A DNA stretch of 64,000 nt from Chelatococcus sp. (GCA_003248805.1 QFQY01000005.1:1-64000); one strand, 5' to 3'; shown: positions 35,593-45,400, counted from the stretch's first letter. A program made the numbers and translations. The notes: generated by a model from the letters alone, not told the origin.

Positions 35593-38304
35593 ATGGGCGA
35601 CGAAGCGGGCAGCCGGATCGATTCGTTCTTCCTCATGCATTCGGCCCGCGCCGATAGCTGGCGCATGGTGCACAGCCTCGCCGAGGCATGGGTCGCCGGC
35701 ACCGCCTCGCGCGCGGAGGTCAAGGCCGCGCTGGCCGATGTCGCCGTGCTCGAGGAGTTCCATGCCTTTCCCGGGCCGCGGGTCATGCGCGTGCTCCAGC
35801 AGCATCTGGAAGCGGACGATGCGGCCGGCTCCGCCGCGATCATCCGCCAGATCTCCGATGCGATCGTCACCGGCCGCGACAACGCCGACACGCTCGCGCA
35901 AGCGATGGCGCGCGGTGGCAACGACGAGGATGTGCCGGACATCCTGCCGGGCGGCTTCGGCTCGGGCGAGACGCGGCGCCCCTCCTTCGAGACCCTGTTC
36001 GTCACGCTGCAGCCCCCCTCGCGCTGGCCGGCCATGACCGAGGAGGTTCGGCGCCTGCGCCGCCGTGAGGACCAGTTCATCTACGACGCGGTCTTCGTCG
36101 GTTCGCTGGAGGATGCGGTCTGCGCCGCCATCGTCAATCCGCGCATCGCCGCGGTCGTGACCACGGACGACATGCCCTACCGCTCGCGCCATGACGCGCC
36201 GGTCCTGCGCTCGGTGCTCGATCCGATCCTGAACTATTCGGGCGACCAGGCCTCGGGCGTCGACCTCGCCAAGGTGCTGAAGGCCATCCGGCCGGAGCTC
36301 GACATCTACATCCTGTCGGATCGCGACGTCGAAAAGCTCGCGGGCGATCCGAGGGCCGATTGCGTGCGGCGGATCTTCTACGCCGTCGAGGAGCCGCTGG
36401 AGCTGCATCTCTCGATTCTGGAGGGCATCGCGGCGCGTTTCGAGACGCCGTTCTTCGACAATCTGAAGCGCTATGCGCAGCGCCCCGTCGGGACCTTCCA
36501 TGCCCTGCCGATCGCGCGCGGCAAATCCGTGTTCAAATCCGAATGGATCAGGGACATGGGCGATTTCTACGGGATCAACCTGTTTCTCGCCGAGAGCAGC
36601 GCGACCACCGGCGGCCTCGACAGCCTGCTGGAGCCCACCGGCAACATCAAGAAGGCGCAGGACTACGCGGCGCGCGCCTTCGGGGCCGAGAAGGTGTTCT
36701 TCGTCACCAACGGCACCTCGACCAGCAACAAGATGGTGGTCCAGGCGCTGATGAAGCCCGGCGACATCGCCATCATCGACCGCAACTGCCACAAGTCGCA
36801 CCATTACGGCATGGTCCTGAGCGGCGGCCAGCCGATCTATGTCGAGGCCTATCCGCTGACGCGCTACTCGATGTACGGGGCGGTGCCGCTCGGCGCGATC
36901 AAGAAGGTCATGCTCGAACTGCGCGCCGAGGGCCGGCTCGACCGGCTGCGGCTGCTCGACCTGACGAACTGCACCTTCGACGGGCACATGTACAACACCC
37001 GTCGCGTGATGGAGGAATGCCTCGCGATCAAGCCCGACCTGATCTTTCTCTGGGACGAGGCATGGTCCGGCTTCGCGCACTGGTCGCCCTTCCTGCGTCC
37101 GCGCACGGCGATGGGCGCGGCGGCGGCGATCCAGGACTGGATGCGCCAGCCGGCTTCGGTGCAGGCCTATGAGACGCAGCAGGCGGAGCTCGGCAAGAAG
37201 CCCTCGGACGCGACTCTGCTCGAAACGCGCCTGATCCCCGACCCGCGCAAGATCAGGCTGCGCGTCTACCAGACGAACTCCACCCACAAGTCGATGTCGG
37301 CGATCCGGCAGGGCTCGATGGTCCTCGTCCACGATGTCGACTTCGCCCATGTCGAAAGCCAGTTCCACGAGGCCGTGTTCACCCACGCCTCGACGAGCCC
37401 GAACCAGCAGCTCATCGCCAGTCTCGACGTCGCGCGCCGGCAGATGGAGCTGGAGGGCTACGGGCTCGTCATGAACGCGATCTCGATCGCGCTGAAGATC
37501 CGCATGGCCGTCAACCGGCATCCGCTGATCTCGAAATATTTCAAGGTTCTCGGCGCCGACGAGATGATCCCGGCCGAGTTCCGCAAGTCCGGCTTCGTCG
37601 ATTTCCTGAAGCCGGGCGTGAACTGGGGCGATGTCGCCAAGGCGATGCGCGAGGACGAGTTCTATCTCGATCCGACGCGCATGACGCTGGTCTGCGGCAC
37701 GGCGGGCTTCGACGGCACCCAGTTCAAGGGGCTGCTCGCGAACACCTACAATATCCAGCTCAACAAGACCTCGCGGAACTCCGTGCTGCTGCAATCCAAC
37801 ATCAACAACACGCGCAGCGACGTCGCCCATCTCATCCGCGTGCTCGTCGAGATATCGCGCGGGATCGAGGACGAACTGGCCGGTGGCGGCCCCGGCGTTC
37901 AGGCGGCCTTCAAGGCGCGGGTCAAGTCGCTGATGGACGATGTCCCGGACCTGCCGAACTTCAGCCATTTCCACAAGGCCTTCCGCAAGGACGCCGGCAA
38001 GAAGACGCCGGAGGGGGACATGCGCACCGCCTTCTATGGCGCCTATGTCGAGGATGAATGCGAATACGTCCCGCTCTTCGGCGCGGCGACCGACAAGCGG
38101 CTCGAAAGCGGGCCGGATCTCGTCTCCGCGAATTTCGTCATCCCCTATCCGCCGGGCTTCCCGATCATGGTTCCCGGACAGGTTCTGACCCGCGAGACCA
38201 TCGATTTCATGCGCAAGCTCGATGTGAAGGAGATCCACGGCTACGAGGCCGCCAAGGGGCTGAAGCTCCTGCGCGCCGACGTTCTCGACCGCAAGACGAC
38301 CTGA
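35593..38304 (+). CDS. Orn/Lys/Arg-type PLP decarboxylase, large form
   Basis: 903-residue fold-type I PLP decarboxylase. An N-terminal receiver-like wing (about 150-270, with DAVFVGSLEDAVCAAIVNPR) precedes the PLP domain (VFFVTNGTSTSNKMVVQAL, IDRNCHKSHHYGMVLSGGQP, FLWDEAWSGFAHWSPF) with the likely PLP lysine K566 in TNSTHKSMSAIRQGS. It is longer than the about 720-750 residues usual for this family. The start is the ATG at 35593; a GTG lies 24 bp upstream. It heads an operon with two AspT-type exchangers, suggesting a decarboxylation/antiport cycle. Substrate unknown. Confidence 0.88.
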   Translation: MGDEAGSRIDSFFLMHSARADSWRMVHSLAEAWVAGTASRAEVKAALADVAVLEEFHAFPGPRVMRVLQQHLEADDAAGSAAIIRQISDAIVTGRDNADTLAQAMARGGNDEDVPDILPGGFGSGETRRPSFETLFVTLQPPSRWPAMTEEVRRLRRREDQFIYDAVFVGSLEDAVCAAIVNPRIAAVVTTDDMPYRSRHDAPVLRSVLDPILNYSGDQASGVDLAKVLKAIRPELDIYILSDRDVEKLAGDPRADCVRRIFYAVEEPLELHLSILEGIAARFETPFFDNLKRYAQRPVGTFHALPIARGKSVFKSEWIRDMGDFYGINLFLAESSATTGGLDSLLEPTGNIKKAQDYAARAFGAEKVFFVTNGTSTSNKMVVQALMKPGDIAIIDRNCHKSHHYGMVLSGGQPIYVEAYPLTRYSMYGAVPLGAIKKVMLELRAEGRLDRLRLLDLTNCTFDGHMYNTRRVMEECLAIKPDLIFLWDEAWSGFAHWSPFLRPRTAMGAAAAIQDWMRQPASVQAYETQQAELGKKPSDATLLETRLIPDPRKIRLRVYQTNSTHKSMSAIRQGSMVLVHDVDFAHVESQFHEAVFTHASTSPNQQLIASLDVARRQMELEGYGLVMNAISIALKIRMAVNRHPLISKYFKVLGADEMIPAEFRKSGFVDFLKPGVNWGDVAKAMREDEFYLDPTRMTLVCGTAGFDGTQFKGLLANTYNIQLNKTSRNSVLLQSNINNTRSDVAHLIRVLVEISRGIEDELAGGGPGVQAAFKARVKSLMDDVPDLPNFSHFHKAFRKDAGKKTPEGDMRTAFYGAYVEDECEYVPLFGAATDKRLESGPDLVSANFVIPYPPGFPIMVPGQVLTRETIDFMRKLDVKEIHGYEAAKGLKLLRADVLDRKTT

Positions 38305-38325
38305 CCGGGGCAGGGGGAGACGACG

Positions 38326-40026
38326 ATGGCCGGCTTTTTCCACTATCTGGGCGCAAATCCTTTCATCCTGCTGTTCCTGACGGTCGGACTGGCGATCTGG
38401 ATCGGCCGCCAGAGCATCGCGGGCTATGGCCTCGGCATGGTCGCCGCCGCGATCATCGTCGGTTGCGGGCTGTCGGTCTGGGCCTCCAGCTACGGCATCA
38501 AGCTGGAGCTCAACGCCTTCACCAAGTCGATGTTCTACTACCTCTTCATGTATGGCGTCGGGCTGCGCGTCGGCCCCTCCTTCATGAACAGCCTCGGCCG
38601 CGACGGGCTCCGCTTCACGGGGCTCGCCGTGGTGAGCTGCGTCGTCGGCCTGCTGCTGGTGGTCGCCGGCGCCAAGCTGTTCAACCTGCCGCCTGGCGCC
38701 GCCGGCGGCATGCTGGCCGGATCGCAGACCATGTCGGCGGCGATCGGCTCGGCCGAGGAGGCGGTGAATGCGGGTGTCGTGCCGCTGCCGCCCGGGACAA
38801 CGCCCGATCAGGTCTCCTCGATGATCGCCCTGTCCTACGGCATCACCTATATCTGGGGCACGGTCGGCATCATCCTGATCACCAAGTATCTTCCGACATG
38901 GTGGGGCGTCGATGCCCGCGCGGCGGCCCGCGAATACGAGGTCGCTCATGGCGTCGCCAGCGGCGACACGCCGACCATCACGGCCTGGATGCCGGGCGCC
39001 GTCCGCGCCTATCGGCTCGAGAACGCCGAATGGTCCGGCAAGAGCGTCGGCGCCATGCTGAGGAGCAACCCCGAATATCGCGTCGTCAACGTCGTGCGCG
39101 ACGGCCGGAAGCTCGATCTTTCGGACGATCTCGTCCTGGCCTCCGGCGACGTGATCGCGCTGGGCGGACGGCGCGAGACGATGACGGAGAAGATGGGGCT
39201 GATCGGGCCGGAGGTCTCCGACCGCCTGGCCCTCGACGTCCCGCTCGACCAGGCCGAGATCCTGGTGACGAACCGGGACATGCTGAAGCTCACCCACCAG
39301 GAGATGCGGGCGCTGCCCGACGTCAACCAGGTCCAGGTAATGAAGCTGGAGCGCGGCGGCGTGACGCTTCCGATCGGCTCCAACACGGTGCTGCAGCGCA
39401 TGGATGTCGTCACGCTGGTCGGCCTCAAGGACGCCGTCAGCCGCGTCGGCGCCCTGTTCGGCCGCGTCGTGCGTCCGAGCGCGGCCACCGACCTGCTGAC
39501 GCTCTCCATCGGCATGGTGCTGGGCTTCCTGATCGGAGCCATCCAGTTTCCCGCCTTCGGCGCTTCGATCGGCCTCGGCAATGCCGGCGGCCTGCTGGTG
39601 TCCGGGGTCGTCGTCTCCTCGCTGTCCTCGCGGCTGCGCTTCTTCGGCAACACGCCGAACGCCGCGCGCAACGTGCTCGAGGATCTCGGCCTCGTGGTCT
39701 TCGTCGCCATCGTCGGCATCAACGCGGGCAACTCCCTGCTGACGCAGCTCACCGGCCTGCTGGCGCTGAAGATCTTCCTCGTCGGCTTCGTCGCCTGCTC
39801 CGTCCCCCCGGTCGTCGTCTGGGCGATCGGCTACCACGTCTTCAAGATCAATCCGGCCGTGCTGATGGGGGGCGTCGCCGGGGCGCGCAGCCATTCCGGC
39901 CCCTGCCGCGAGGCAGCGGTCGAAATCCAGAGCAACGTGCCCTGGATCGGCTTTCCCGTGGCCTACGCGGTCTCGGGCATCCTGCTCACGGTGTTCGGCT
40001 ACTTCGCGATGGTCCTGGCCAAATGA
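38326..40026 (+). CDS. AspT-family transporter, copy 1
   Basis: 566-residue membrane protein of the aspartate:alanine exchanger family. Two hydrophobic halves (about 10-190 and 385-566) flank a soluble part with two TrkA-C-like (RCK_C) domains (MGLIGPEVSDRL and TLVGLKDAVSRVG segments). AspT-type proteins swap an amino-acid substrate for its decarboxylation product and so build proton-motive force. It lies 21 bp after the decarboxylase and before a second homologue. The substrate pair is inferred, not known. Confidence 0.88.
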   Translation: MAGFFHYLGANPFILLFLTVGLAIWIGRQSIAGYGLGMVAAAIIVGCGLSVWASSYGIKLELNAFTKSMFYYLFMYGVGLRVGPSFMNSLGRDGLRFTGLAVVSCVVGLLLVVAGAKLFNLPPGAAGGMLAGSQTMSAAIGSAEEAVNAGVVPLPPGTTPDQVSSMIALSYGITYIWGTVGIILITKYLPTWWGVDARAAAREYEVAHGVASGDTPTITAWMPGAVRAYRLENAEWSGKSVGAMLRSNPEYRVVNVVRDGRKLDLSDDLVLASGDVIALGGRRETMTEKMGLIGPEVSDRLALDVPLDQAEILVTNRDMLKLTHQEMRALPDVNQVQVMKLERGGVTLPIGSNTVLQRMDVVTLVGLKDAVSRVGALFGRVVRPSAATDLLTLSIGMVLGFLIGAIQFPAFGASIGLGNAGGLLVSGVVVSSLSSRLRFFGNTPNAARNVLEDLGLVVFVAIVGINAGNSLLTQLTGLLALKIFLVGFVACSVPPVVVWAIGYHVFKINPAVLMGGVAGARSHSGPCREAAVEIQSNVPWIGFPVAYAVSGILLTVFGYFAMVLAK

Positions 40027-40078
40027 GCCCCACGGCATCGGTCGCGCGTGATTGCCTCGGTCGGAGGGGAGCCGGAAC

Positions 40079-41770
40079 ATGGACTACTTCGTCTCGGCGC
40101 TGCGGCAGAACCCGGAGCTCGCGATCTTCCTGACGATCGCGGTCGGGTTCCTGATCGGGCATCTCAAATTCGGCAGCTTCAGCCTGGGCATCGTGGTCGG
40201 CTCGCTGCTGGCGGGCGTGCTGATCGGCCAGCTCGGCATCAGCGTGCCGCCGCTGGTGAAGACCATCTTCTTCGATCTCTTCCTCTTCACCACCGGCTAC
40301 AAGGTCGGGCCGCAGTTCTTCCGCGGGCTGAAGGGCGACGCGATGCCCCAGCTCGCCCTGACCGTCCTGATCTGCGTGTCCTGCCTGCTGACCGCCTTCG
40401 GCCTGTCGAAGCTGCTGGGTTACGATGTCGGCACGGCCGCCGGCCTGCTCGCCGGCGCCTTCTCGGAGTCGACGGTGATCGGCACGGCCGGCGACGCGAT
40501 CAACCGCCTGAACCTGCCGCAGGCCGAGAAGGCGGCGCTCGTCAACAACATCCCCGTCGCCTATGCCGTGACCTATCTGGTCGGGACGGCGGTTCTGGTC
40601 TGGTACATCCCGACCATCGGCCCGAAGCTGATGCGGACGAGCCTGCGTGACGAGGCGGACAAGATCCGCGCCAGCACGGGCGAGGGCGGACCGGAGCAGG
40701 GCGTGCTCTCCGCCGCGCGCCCCTTCGATGTCCGCGCCTACCGCGTCACCAACCCGACATTCCTGAACAAGACCCTCGCCGAGCTGGAGGCGATGCCGAG
40801 GGACGCCCGCGCTTTCGTCGTCCGGGTCCGTCGCGGGGAAGCGCTGCTCGATCCGAAGCCGGATCTGGCCCTTCGGGAGGGGGATGTCGCCGCCGTCATC
40901 GCCCGGCACGAGATCCACGCGGTGCGGGGCGACGTCATCGGACCGGAGGTCAGCGACAAGCGGCTGCTCGACATGCCGGTCGAGTCGCTCGACGTGATCG
41001 TCACCAACCGGGCGATTTCGGGAAAGCTGCTCGCCGAGCTCGGCCAGGGCGATCTCGCGCGCGGCGTGTTCCTGGCGAAGCTGTTCCGCGCCGGGCTGGA
41101 GATCCCGGTCGCCGCCGATACGCGCATCGACAGGGGCGACGTCATGCGCCTGATCGGCACCGTCGCCGATGTCGAGCGCGCGGCACGGGACATCGGCTAT
41201 GCCGACCGCCCGACGGCCGCGACGGACATGATCTTCGTCGGCACCGGCATCTTTCTCGGCGGGCTCGTCGGGCTGCTGTCGGTCGTGGTCTGGGGCGTGC
41301 CGCTGACGCTCACCGCCAGCGGCGGCGCGCTGATCATGGGGCTGGTCTTCGGCTGGCTGCGCAGCGTCTATCCCTTCTTCGGCCGCATTCCGGAGGCCGC
41401 TGTCTGGATCTTCGACACGCTGGGCCTGAGCATCTTCATCGGCATCGTGGGGCTGAGCGCGGGGCCGAGCTTCGTCACGGGCCTGAAGACCACCGGCGCG
41501 AGCCTCGTCGTGGTCGGCCTGATCTCGGCCGTGCTGCCGCACACGCTCGGCATCCTCGTCGGCCGCTATGTGCTGAAGATGAACCCGCTGATCGTGCTCG
41601 GGGCCTGCGCGGGCGCCGGAACCATCACCGCCGCTCTGCGCGCCGTGCAGGACGAGGCCCAGAGCAGCTATCCGGCGCTGGGCTATACGGTGCCCTACGC
41701 GGTCGGAAACATCCTGCTGACCGCCTGGGGCCCCGTCCTCGTGGCGATGATGACGATCGGCGGAGGCTGA
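40079..41770 (+). CDS. AspT-family transporter, copy 2
   Basis: 563-residue paralogue of the preceding gene with the same two-half membrane layout and paired RCK_C domains (DVIGPEVSDKRLLDMP, DVMRLIGTVADVER). GGAGGGGA precedes the ATG at 40079. The two copies differ clearly in the N-terminal half (NPELAIFLTIAVGFLIGHLK here), so this is an old duplication and they may form a heteromer or handle different substrates. It ends the decarboxylase operon. Confidence 0.88.
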   Translation: MDYFVSALRQNPELAIFLTIAVGFLIGHLKFGSFSLGIVVGSLLAGVLIGQLGISVPPLVKTIFFDLFLFTTGYKVGPQFFRGLKGDAMPQLALTVLICVSCLLTAFGLSKLLGYDVGTAAGLLAGAFSESTVIGTAGDAINRLNLPQAEKAALVNNIPVAYAVTYLVGTAVLVWYIPTIGPKLMRTSLRDEADKIRASTGEGGPEQGVLSAARPFDVRAYRVTNPTFLNKTLAELEAMPRDARAFVVRVRRGEALLDPKPDLALREGDVAAVIARHEIHAVRGDVIGPEVSDKRLLDMPVESLDVIVTNRAISGKLLAELGQGDLARGVFLAKLFRAGLEIPVAADTRIDRGDVMRLIGTVADVERAARDIGYADRPTAATDMIFVGTGIFLGGLVGLLSVVVWGVPLTLTASGGALIMGLVFGWLRSVYPFFGRIPEAAVWIFDTLGLSIFIGIVGLSAGPSFVTGLKTTGASLVVVGLISAVLPHTLGILVGRYVLKMNPLIVLGACAGAGTITAALRAVQDEAQSSYPALGYTVPYAVGNILLTAWGPVLVAMMTIGGG

Positions 41771-41961
41771 GGGCGGATGCGGGGACAAACCAAGTGGCGA
41801 GCTGTCCGTTTGCCGCGCGCCGTGACATTGTCGCACGCACCACGACCGACCAGCTGGCGCCGAGGGCGCATCGGCCGGGATTGGGCGCGATTGTCGGAAG
41901 GGCCGATGCGAGAGCGGAGGCCCCGGTCGTCGCGAGGCTTCAACGGGAGAAGGATGTCCTG

Positions 41962-42144
41962 ATGGCAGGGTTCGGACGCATACTGGCTTCGGGAATGATG
42001 GTTCTGCTGCTCGCGGCCTGCACGCAGAGCGGCGCGCGCGAAGGTTCCTATTCGGATGGGCCGCGCTACATCCAGCCGGGCATCGGCAGCCCGCCGCAGC
42101 AGACCGACTTCTTCGGCAACGACCTTCTGCGTCGGACACCCTGA
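41962..42144 (+). CDS. Small lipoprotein
   Basis: 60 residues from the ATG at 41962 with a lipoprotein signal peptide (SGMMVLLLAAC, lipobox LAAC) and a short Gly/Pro-rich mature part. It is probably anchored in the outer membrane. Function unknown; related small lipoproteins are often annotated only as hypothetical. It follows the AspT operon by 191 bp. Confidence 0.7.
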   Translation: MAGFGRILASGMMVLLLAACTQSGAREGSYSDGPRYIQPGIGSPPQQTDFFGNDLLRRTP

Positions 42145-42190
42145 GGCCAGGGCGGCGTGAGGCCGGCGGGAGACGCCGGCCGGCGCGGCA

Positions 42191-43135
42191 TCACTGGGTC
42201 GGCCTGGCCGGCGTATCGGCGACCTTCCAGCTCCTGTCGGGGTTGAAGGACGTCATGCGCCGCGCGATGCGCTCGGTTCCGGGACCCATGTCCTTCTGGA
42301 AGACCACGCCGAGCTGGTTGACCAGGAAGCTCATCACGCCCGAATTGCCGTAATCGGCCGGATAGGCGAGCAGGGCGAAGCCTCGCTTCATCCGGCCGTC
42401 CACGAGGTAGTCCATCGCGCCGCCCGCTGCGTCGGGGCCCTGCCGCGTCAGCACCTTGTAGACATAGCCGTGATAGGGAATCGGCCGATCTCCGGCCCGA
42501 TAGCCTTCCGCCGCCGCGCTCGCGACGAATTCGCCGAGCGGGCTTTCGCCTCCGTCCGGAGCGCCCGGCCAGAACAGCCCGTCCCGGGTGCCCGGGCTGC
42601 TGACGATGCGCTGGGCGAAGACGCCGGGGCCGGCACCCGTCCGGTCCTTCTCTGCATACTCCCTCTGCGCGTCGACATAGGCGAGGGCGGTCTGGATCGT
42701 GTCGAGCTCGTTCCGGCCGATCCGGCGAAACAGGATCTCCTGCCGGCCGGCCTCGGTGTCGAAGCGCCATCGCCCGTTCCGGCGCACGACCGGTATCGGG
42801 AAGGGAAACTCGTTGGCGCCCACGATCAGGGTGGCGCGGCTTCCGTCCTGGGCGACCCGGTGCTGCTGGTCGTAGGCGGTGAGAAAGCGCTGCCGGTTGG
42901 CGCTGTCCGCCACCTTGTCCCCCGACGAGACGATGTCCTCGCCGCGCCGGCCCAGGACCTTCAGGATCCGCGCGCGATCGCCCGAGCGGACGGCCTCGGC
43001 CAGGGCGGAGGCCGCGTCGTCCGCGCGTCTGAACGGCTGCTGCGCCTCGGCCAGGGCGATGCCGGCGAGCAGCGCGCAGGGCACGAGGCCGATCCGGATC
43101 AGGCAGGCGCGTTGCCGGCGCAGGGCATGCCGCAT
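42191..43135 (-). CDS. DUF2950 secreted protein
   Basis: 314 residues with a signal peptide (about 1-32, cut near AEAQQ). The mature protein matches DUF2950: GDRARILKVLGRRGEDIVSS, FPIPVVRRNGRWRFDTEAG and RPIPYHGYVYKVLTRQG. It is probably periplasmic. It lies nine bases after the DUF3300 gene on the same strand; DUF3300-DUF2950 pairs are conserved in Proteobacteria. Function of the pair is unknown. Confidence 0.9.
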   Translation of the reverse strand: MRHALRRQRACLIRIGLVPCALLAGIALAEAQQPFRRADDAASALAEAVRSGDRARILKVLGRRGEDIVSSGDKVADSANRQRFLTAYDQQHRVAQDGSRATLIVGANEFPFPIPVVRRNGRWRFDTEAGRQEILFRRIGRNELDTIQTALAYVDAQREYAEKDRTGAGPGVFAQRIVSSPGTRDGLFWPGAPDGGESPLGEFVASAAAEGYRAGDRPIPYHGYVYKVLTRQGPDAAGGAMDYLVDGRMKRGFALLAYPADYGNSGVMSFLVNQLGVVFQKDMGPGTERIARRMTSFNPDRSWKVADTPARPTQ

Positions 43136-43144
43136 GGCCGCCTC

Positions 43145-44728
43145 CTATGGGCGGACGCCGGCGGGGACGCGCGCGCCCGCCGAACGCCACGCATCGAAAG
43201 TCTGGAAGGTCAATCCGAGCGCCTCGTAGTTCACGCGCAGATACCCGTCCGGGCCGCGCAGGACCGCGTCCGGCGCCAGCGCCTGCACCTCCTGGGCGAC
43301 CACGCCGACATACTGGACATGCGCGCCGCGGTAGGAGAAGCGGTAGAAGCCGAGCCCGTTGGCGAGGTGCCCGAGCAGGGCGAGATCGTGCTTGAGCGCG
43401 ATGTCCGATCGGCGACCGCCGCCGCCTCCACGGAAGCCACCGCCGCCTCCGCCTCCAACACGGCCGCCGCCGCCATAGCCGCCACCGCCGACACGCGCGC
43501 CGCCGCCATAGCCTCCGCCTCCGAAGCGGGCCCCGCCGCCGGCGGGAGAGCGTGCCGCGAAGCCGCCCGACGAGGCGAAGCTCGCCCGCCCGCGCTGCGA
43601 TTGCAGTTGCGCGGCCCGTCCGGCCTGCACGTTGCTGAACGCGCCGTCGCCTCGCCCACCTGCGCGCATGGCGTCGCCGCGAGGCCTCGCTGCCCCGCCG
43701 CCGGGGCGCTGCCCCGCGCGCTCGGCCCGCCGGGCGCCGGCATCGCCTGGCCTGTCCAGCCCGCCGCGACCGATCTGGTCGCGCCCGCCCGGCCTCAGCT
43801 CGCCCGCCCGGTCGGTGCGTCCGCGGAACTCCGCGCGCCGCTCGGCTCCGCCGCGCGGGCCGTCTCCGCCGAAGCGCTGGCGCACGGCGTCGTTTCCATA
43901 GCGCACGCCGCGCCGGTGCTCGGCGTTGTGCTGCCAGTTCGACACGCGGTCACGGTCGATATTGATGGTGCCGCTGTTCCAGTTGACGTTGCCGCGCCAG
44001 TAATTGCCGCTATAGGCCCAGCGCCCGAGCGCGTAGGCCGTCCCGAACGCGATCCCGGTCGCGACGACGCCCGCTGCGATATAGCCGGGGGCGGGAAAGT
44101 AATAGGGCGGATACTCCGGATAGGGCCAGGCGCCGTAGACCACGGCCGGGTCGTAGTAGGGAACCTGGACGACGCTCTCGTCCGTGCTCGTGATCGCGAT
44201 GCTGCGCTTGCCGGCGGCCTCCGAGACCGCGACGGTCTGCTGGGTGCCCGTTTTCAGCCGGTCGTTCGCATAGGCCTTCTGGCGCATGCGCTGGACGGCG
44301 TCCATGACGTCGGCCTGCTGGGCGAGCATCGCGTCCCCGAGCTTCTGCGTCCAATCCAGCTTCTCGCTCATCATCTGGAGAACCGAGGGGACCGCGACGA
44401 GCGCCTTGATGCTGGCGTCCCAATCTTCCTTCTCGACAGCGGTCTTCTGCTCGTCGCCCTTGAGCTTGCCGTTCTCGGCGATCCAGCGGACCGCCAGCAC
44501 GACTTCGAGCGGATAGGTCGAGGCCATGAGCACCTGCGCCAGCAATGCGTCGGGATAGAGCGCGATCGGAGCGACCAGGGCTTCGAGTTGCGCGGCGCTG
44601 AACGAGGGTTGGGCACGCTCCGCCGGGGCGGCCGTGCCGGCGGCGGGCGGCGAAGCCGGCGCCTGACCTCGCGAGGGCGAGGAGAGCGAAAGGGCGGCCA
44701 CTGTCGCCATCACGATGCGAAGGAGCAT
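43145..44728 (-). CDS. DUF3300 secreted protein with C-terminal S74-like chaperone domain
   Basis: 527 residues with an N-terminal signal peptide. The DUF3300 part (about 40-250) contains LVAPIALYPDALLAQVLMAS. A Gly/Arg-rich low-complexity linker (about 310-440) follows. The last 87 residues resemble the intramolecular chaperone autoprocessing (peptidase S74) domain of phage tail-spikes: S441 and K446 keep the SDxxxK dyad spacing, followed by VGVVAQEVQALAPDAV and GYLRVNYEALGL. It may trim itself after trimerisation; this is inferred from the motif. Paired with DUF2950. Confidence 0.85.
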   Translation of the reverse strand: MLLRIVMATVAALSLSSPSRGQAPASPPAAGTAAPAERAQPSFSAAQLEALVAPIALYPDALLAQVLMASTYPLEVVLAVRWIAENGKLKGDEQKTAVEKEDWDASIKALVAVPSVLQMMSEKLDWTQKLGDAMLAQQADVMDAVQRMRQKAYANDRLKTGTQQTVAVSEAAGKRSIAITSTDESVVQVPYYDPAVVYGAWPYPEYPPYYFPAPGYIAAGVVATGIAFGTAYALGRWAYSGNYWRGNVNWNSGTINIDRDRVSNWQHNAEHRRGVRYGNDAVRQRFGGDGPRGGAERRAEFRGRTDRAGELRPGGRDQIGRGGLDRPGDAGARRAERAGQRPGGGAARPRGDAMRAGGRGDGAFSNVQAGRAAQLQSQRGRASFASSGGFAARSPAGGGARFGGGGYGGGARVGGGGYGGGGRVGGGGGGGFRGGGGGRRSDIALKHDLALLGHLANGLGFYRFSYRGAHVQYVGVVAQEVQALAPDAVLRGPDGYLRVNYEALGLTFQTFDAWRSAGARVPAGVRP

Positions 44729-44815
44729 TGACGTCCTCCCTGTGGGACCGTGCGCGGCGGGACAGCGCGCGCGACGAACCCGGCCGCCATGGCTTCTATG
44801 GAGCGTCGATCGAAC

Positions 44816-45400
44816 TCATTTGCGCAGGATCTGGTAGGCTTGGACAAAGACGGCGTCGATCCTGTCGCCGCGTTTCAGCTTCTTGATCTCGGCGATGACG
44901 ACGGGGTCGCCGACCGGTCGCGAGCGCGGCCCGTCGGGGCCGACGAAGCTCACGGTGTTGGTCGCCGGGTCGAAGCTGGAGAAGCGTCCGGTGATGGCGA
45001 CCTTCTGCACCACATAGCGCGCGGGCAGGTTCTGGAAGGTCGAGTCGGTCGCGGCATCCTCGTAGACGATCTTCGGCTTCGAGCCCTTCTTGCTGCGGAA
45101 GAGGGCCACCAGCGCTCCGTCGACCTTGTTGATCTGGAGCCGGTCGCCCGGCTTCAGCGAGCGGAGATCGCCGAAGATCTCCGGCAGCAGGATCTGCCAG
45201 CGATAGCCGCGCTGCTCGACGACGAGAGAATGGTTGGGCGGGTCGACCGACACGACGCGCACGTTCATCTGCTCGATCGCGGCCGGCCCGATGCCAGCGA
45301 CCAGGACGGGCTGCTGCGCGAAGGCGGCGGAGGTCGGGCCCATCACCGGCGACGCAGCCGCCACCGCCAGTGCCAGGACCAGGCGTGAAAGCATCGTCAT
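44816..45400 (-). CDS. Secreted hypothetical protein
   Basis: 194 residues from the ATG at 45400 with a signal peptide (about 1-30, ending AAFAQQ). The mature part is beta-rich with NVRVVSVDPPNHSLVVEQRG and a late LKRGDRIDAVFVQAYQI, suggesting an OB-like fold. GGGAGG precedes the start. The frame is open to 45757, but those codons carry no signal peptide and no conservation. It lies upstream of the DUF3300 gene on the same strand, so they may be co-expressed. Confidence 0.75.
   Translation of the reverse strand: MTMLSRLVLALAVAAASPVMGPTSAAFAQQPVLVAGIGPAAIEQMNVRVVSVDPPNHSLVVEQRGYRWQILLPEIFGDLRSLKPGDRLQINKVDGALVALFRSKKGSKPKIVYEDAATDSTFQNLPARYVVQKVAITGRFSSFDPATNTVSFVGPDGPRSRPVGDPVVIAEIKKLKRGDRIDAVFVQAYQILRK

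Noticed and set aside
35467..40080. Very long antisense open frames (here over 1,500 codons; similar at 14883-18920 and 23999-26848)
   Set aside because: They run opposite to well-recognised genes (decarboxylase, ptsP, clpB), have biased low-complexity composition, and arise because GC-rich coding DNA rarely has stops in the opposite frame.
43420..43530. Tandem short repeats that could look like a satellite or CRISPR-like array
   Set aside because: They encode the Gly/Arg-rich linker of the DUF3300 protein in frame; no spacers or constant repeats are present. The Asn-rich tract at 22260-22330 is likewise coding.
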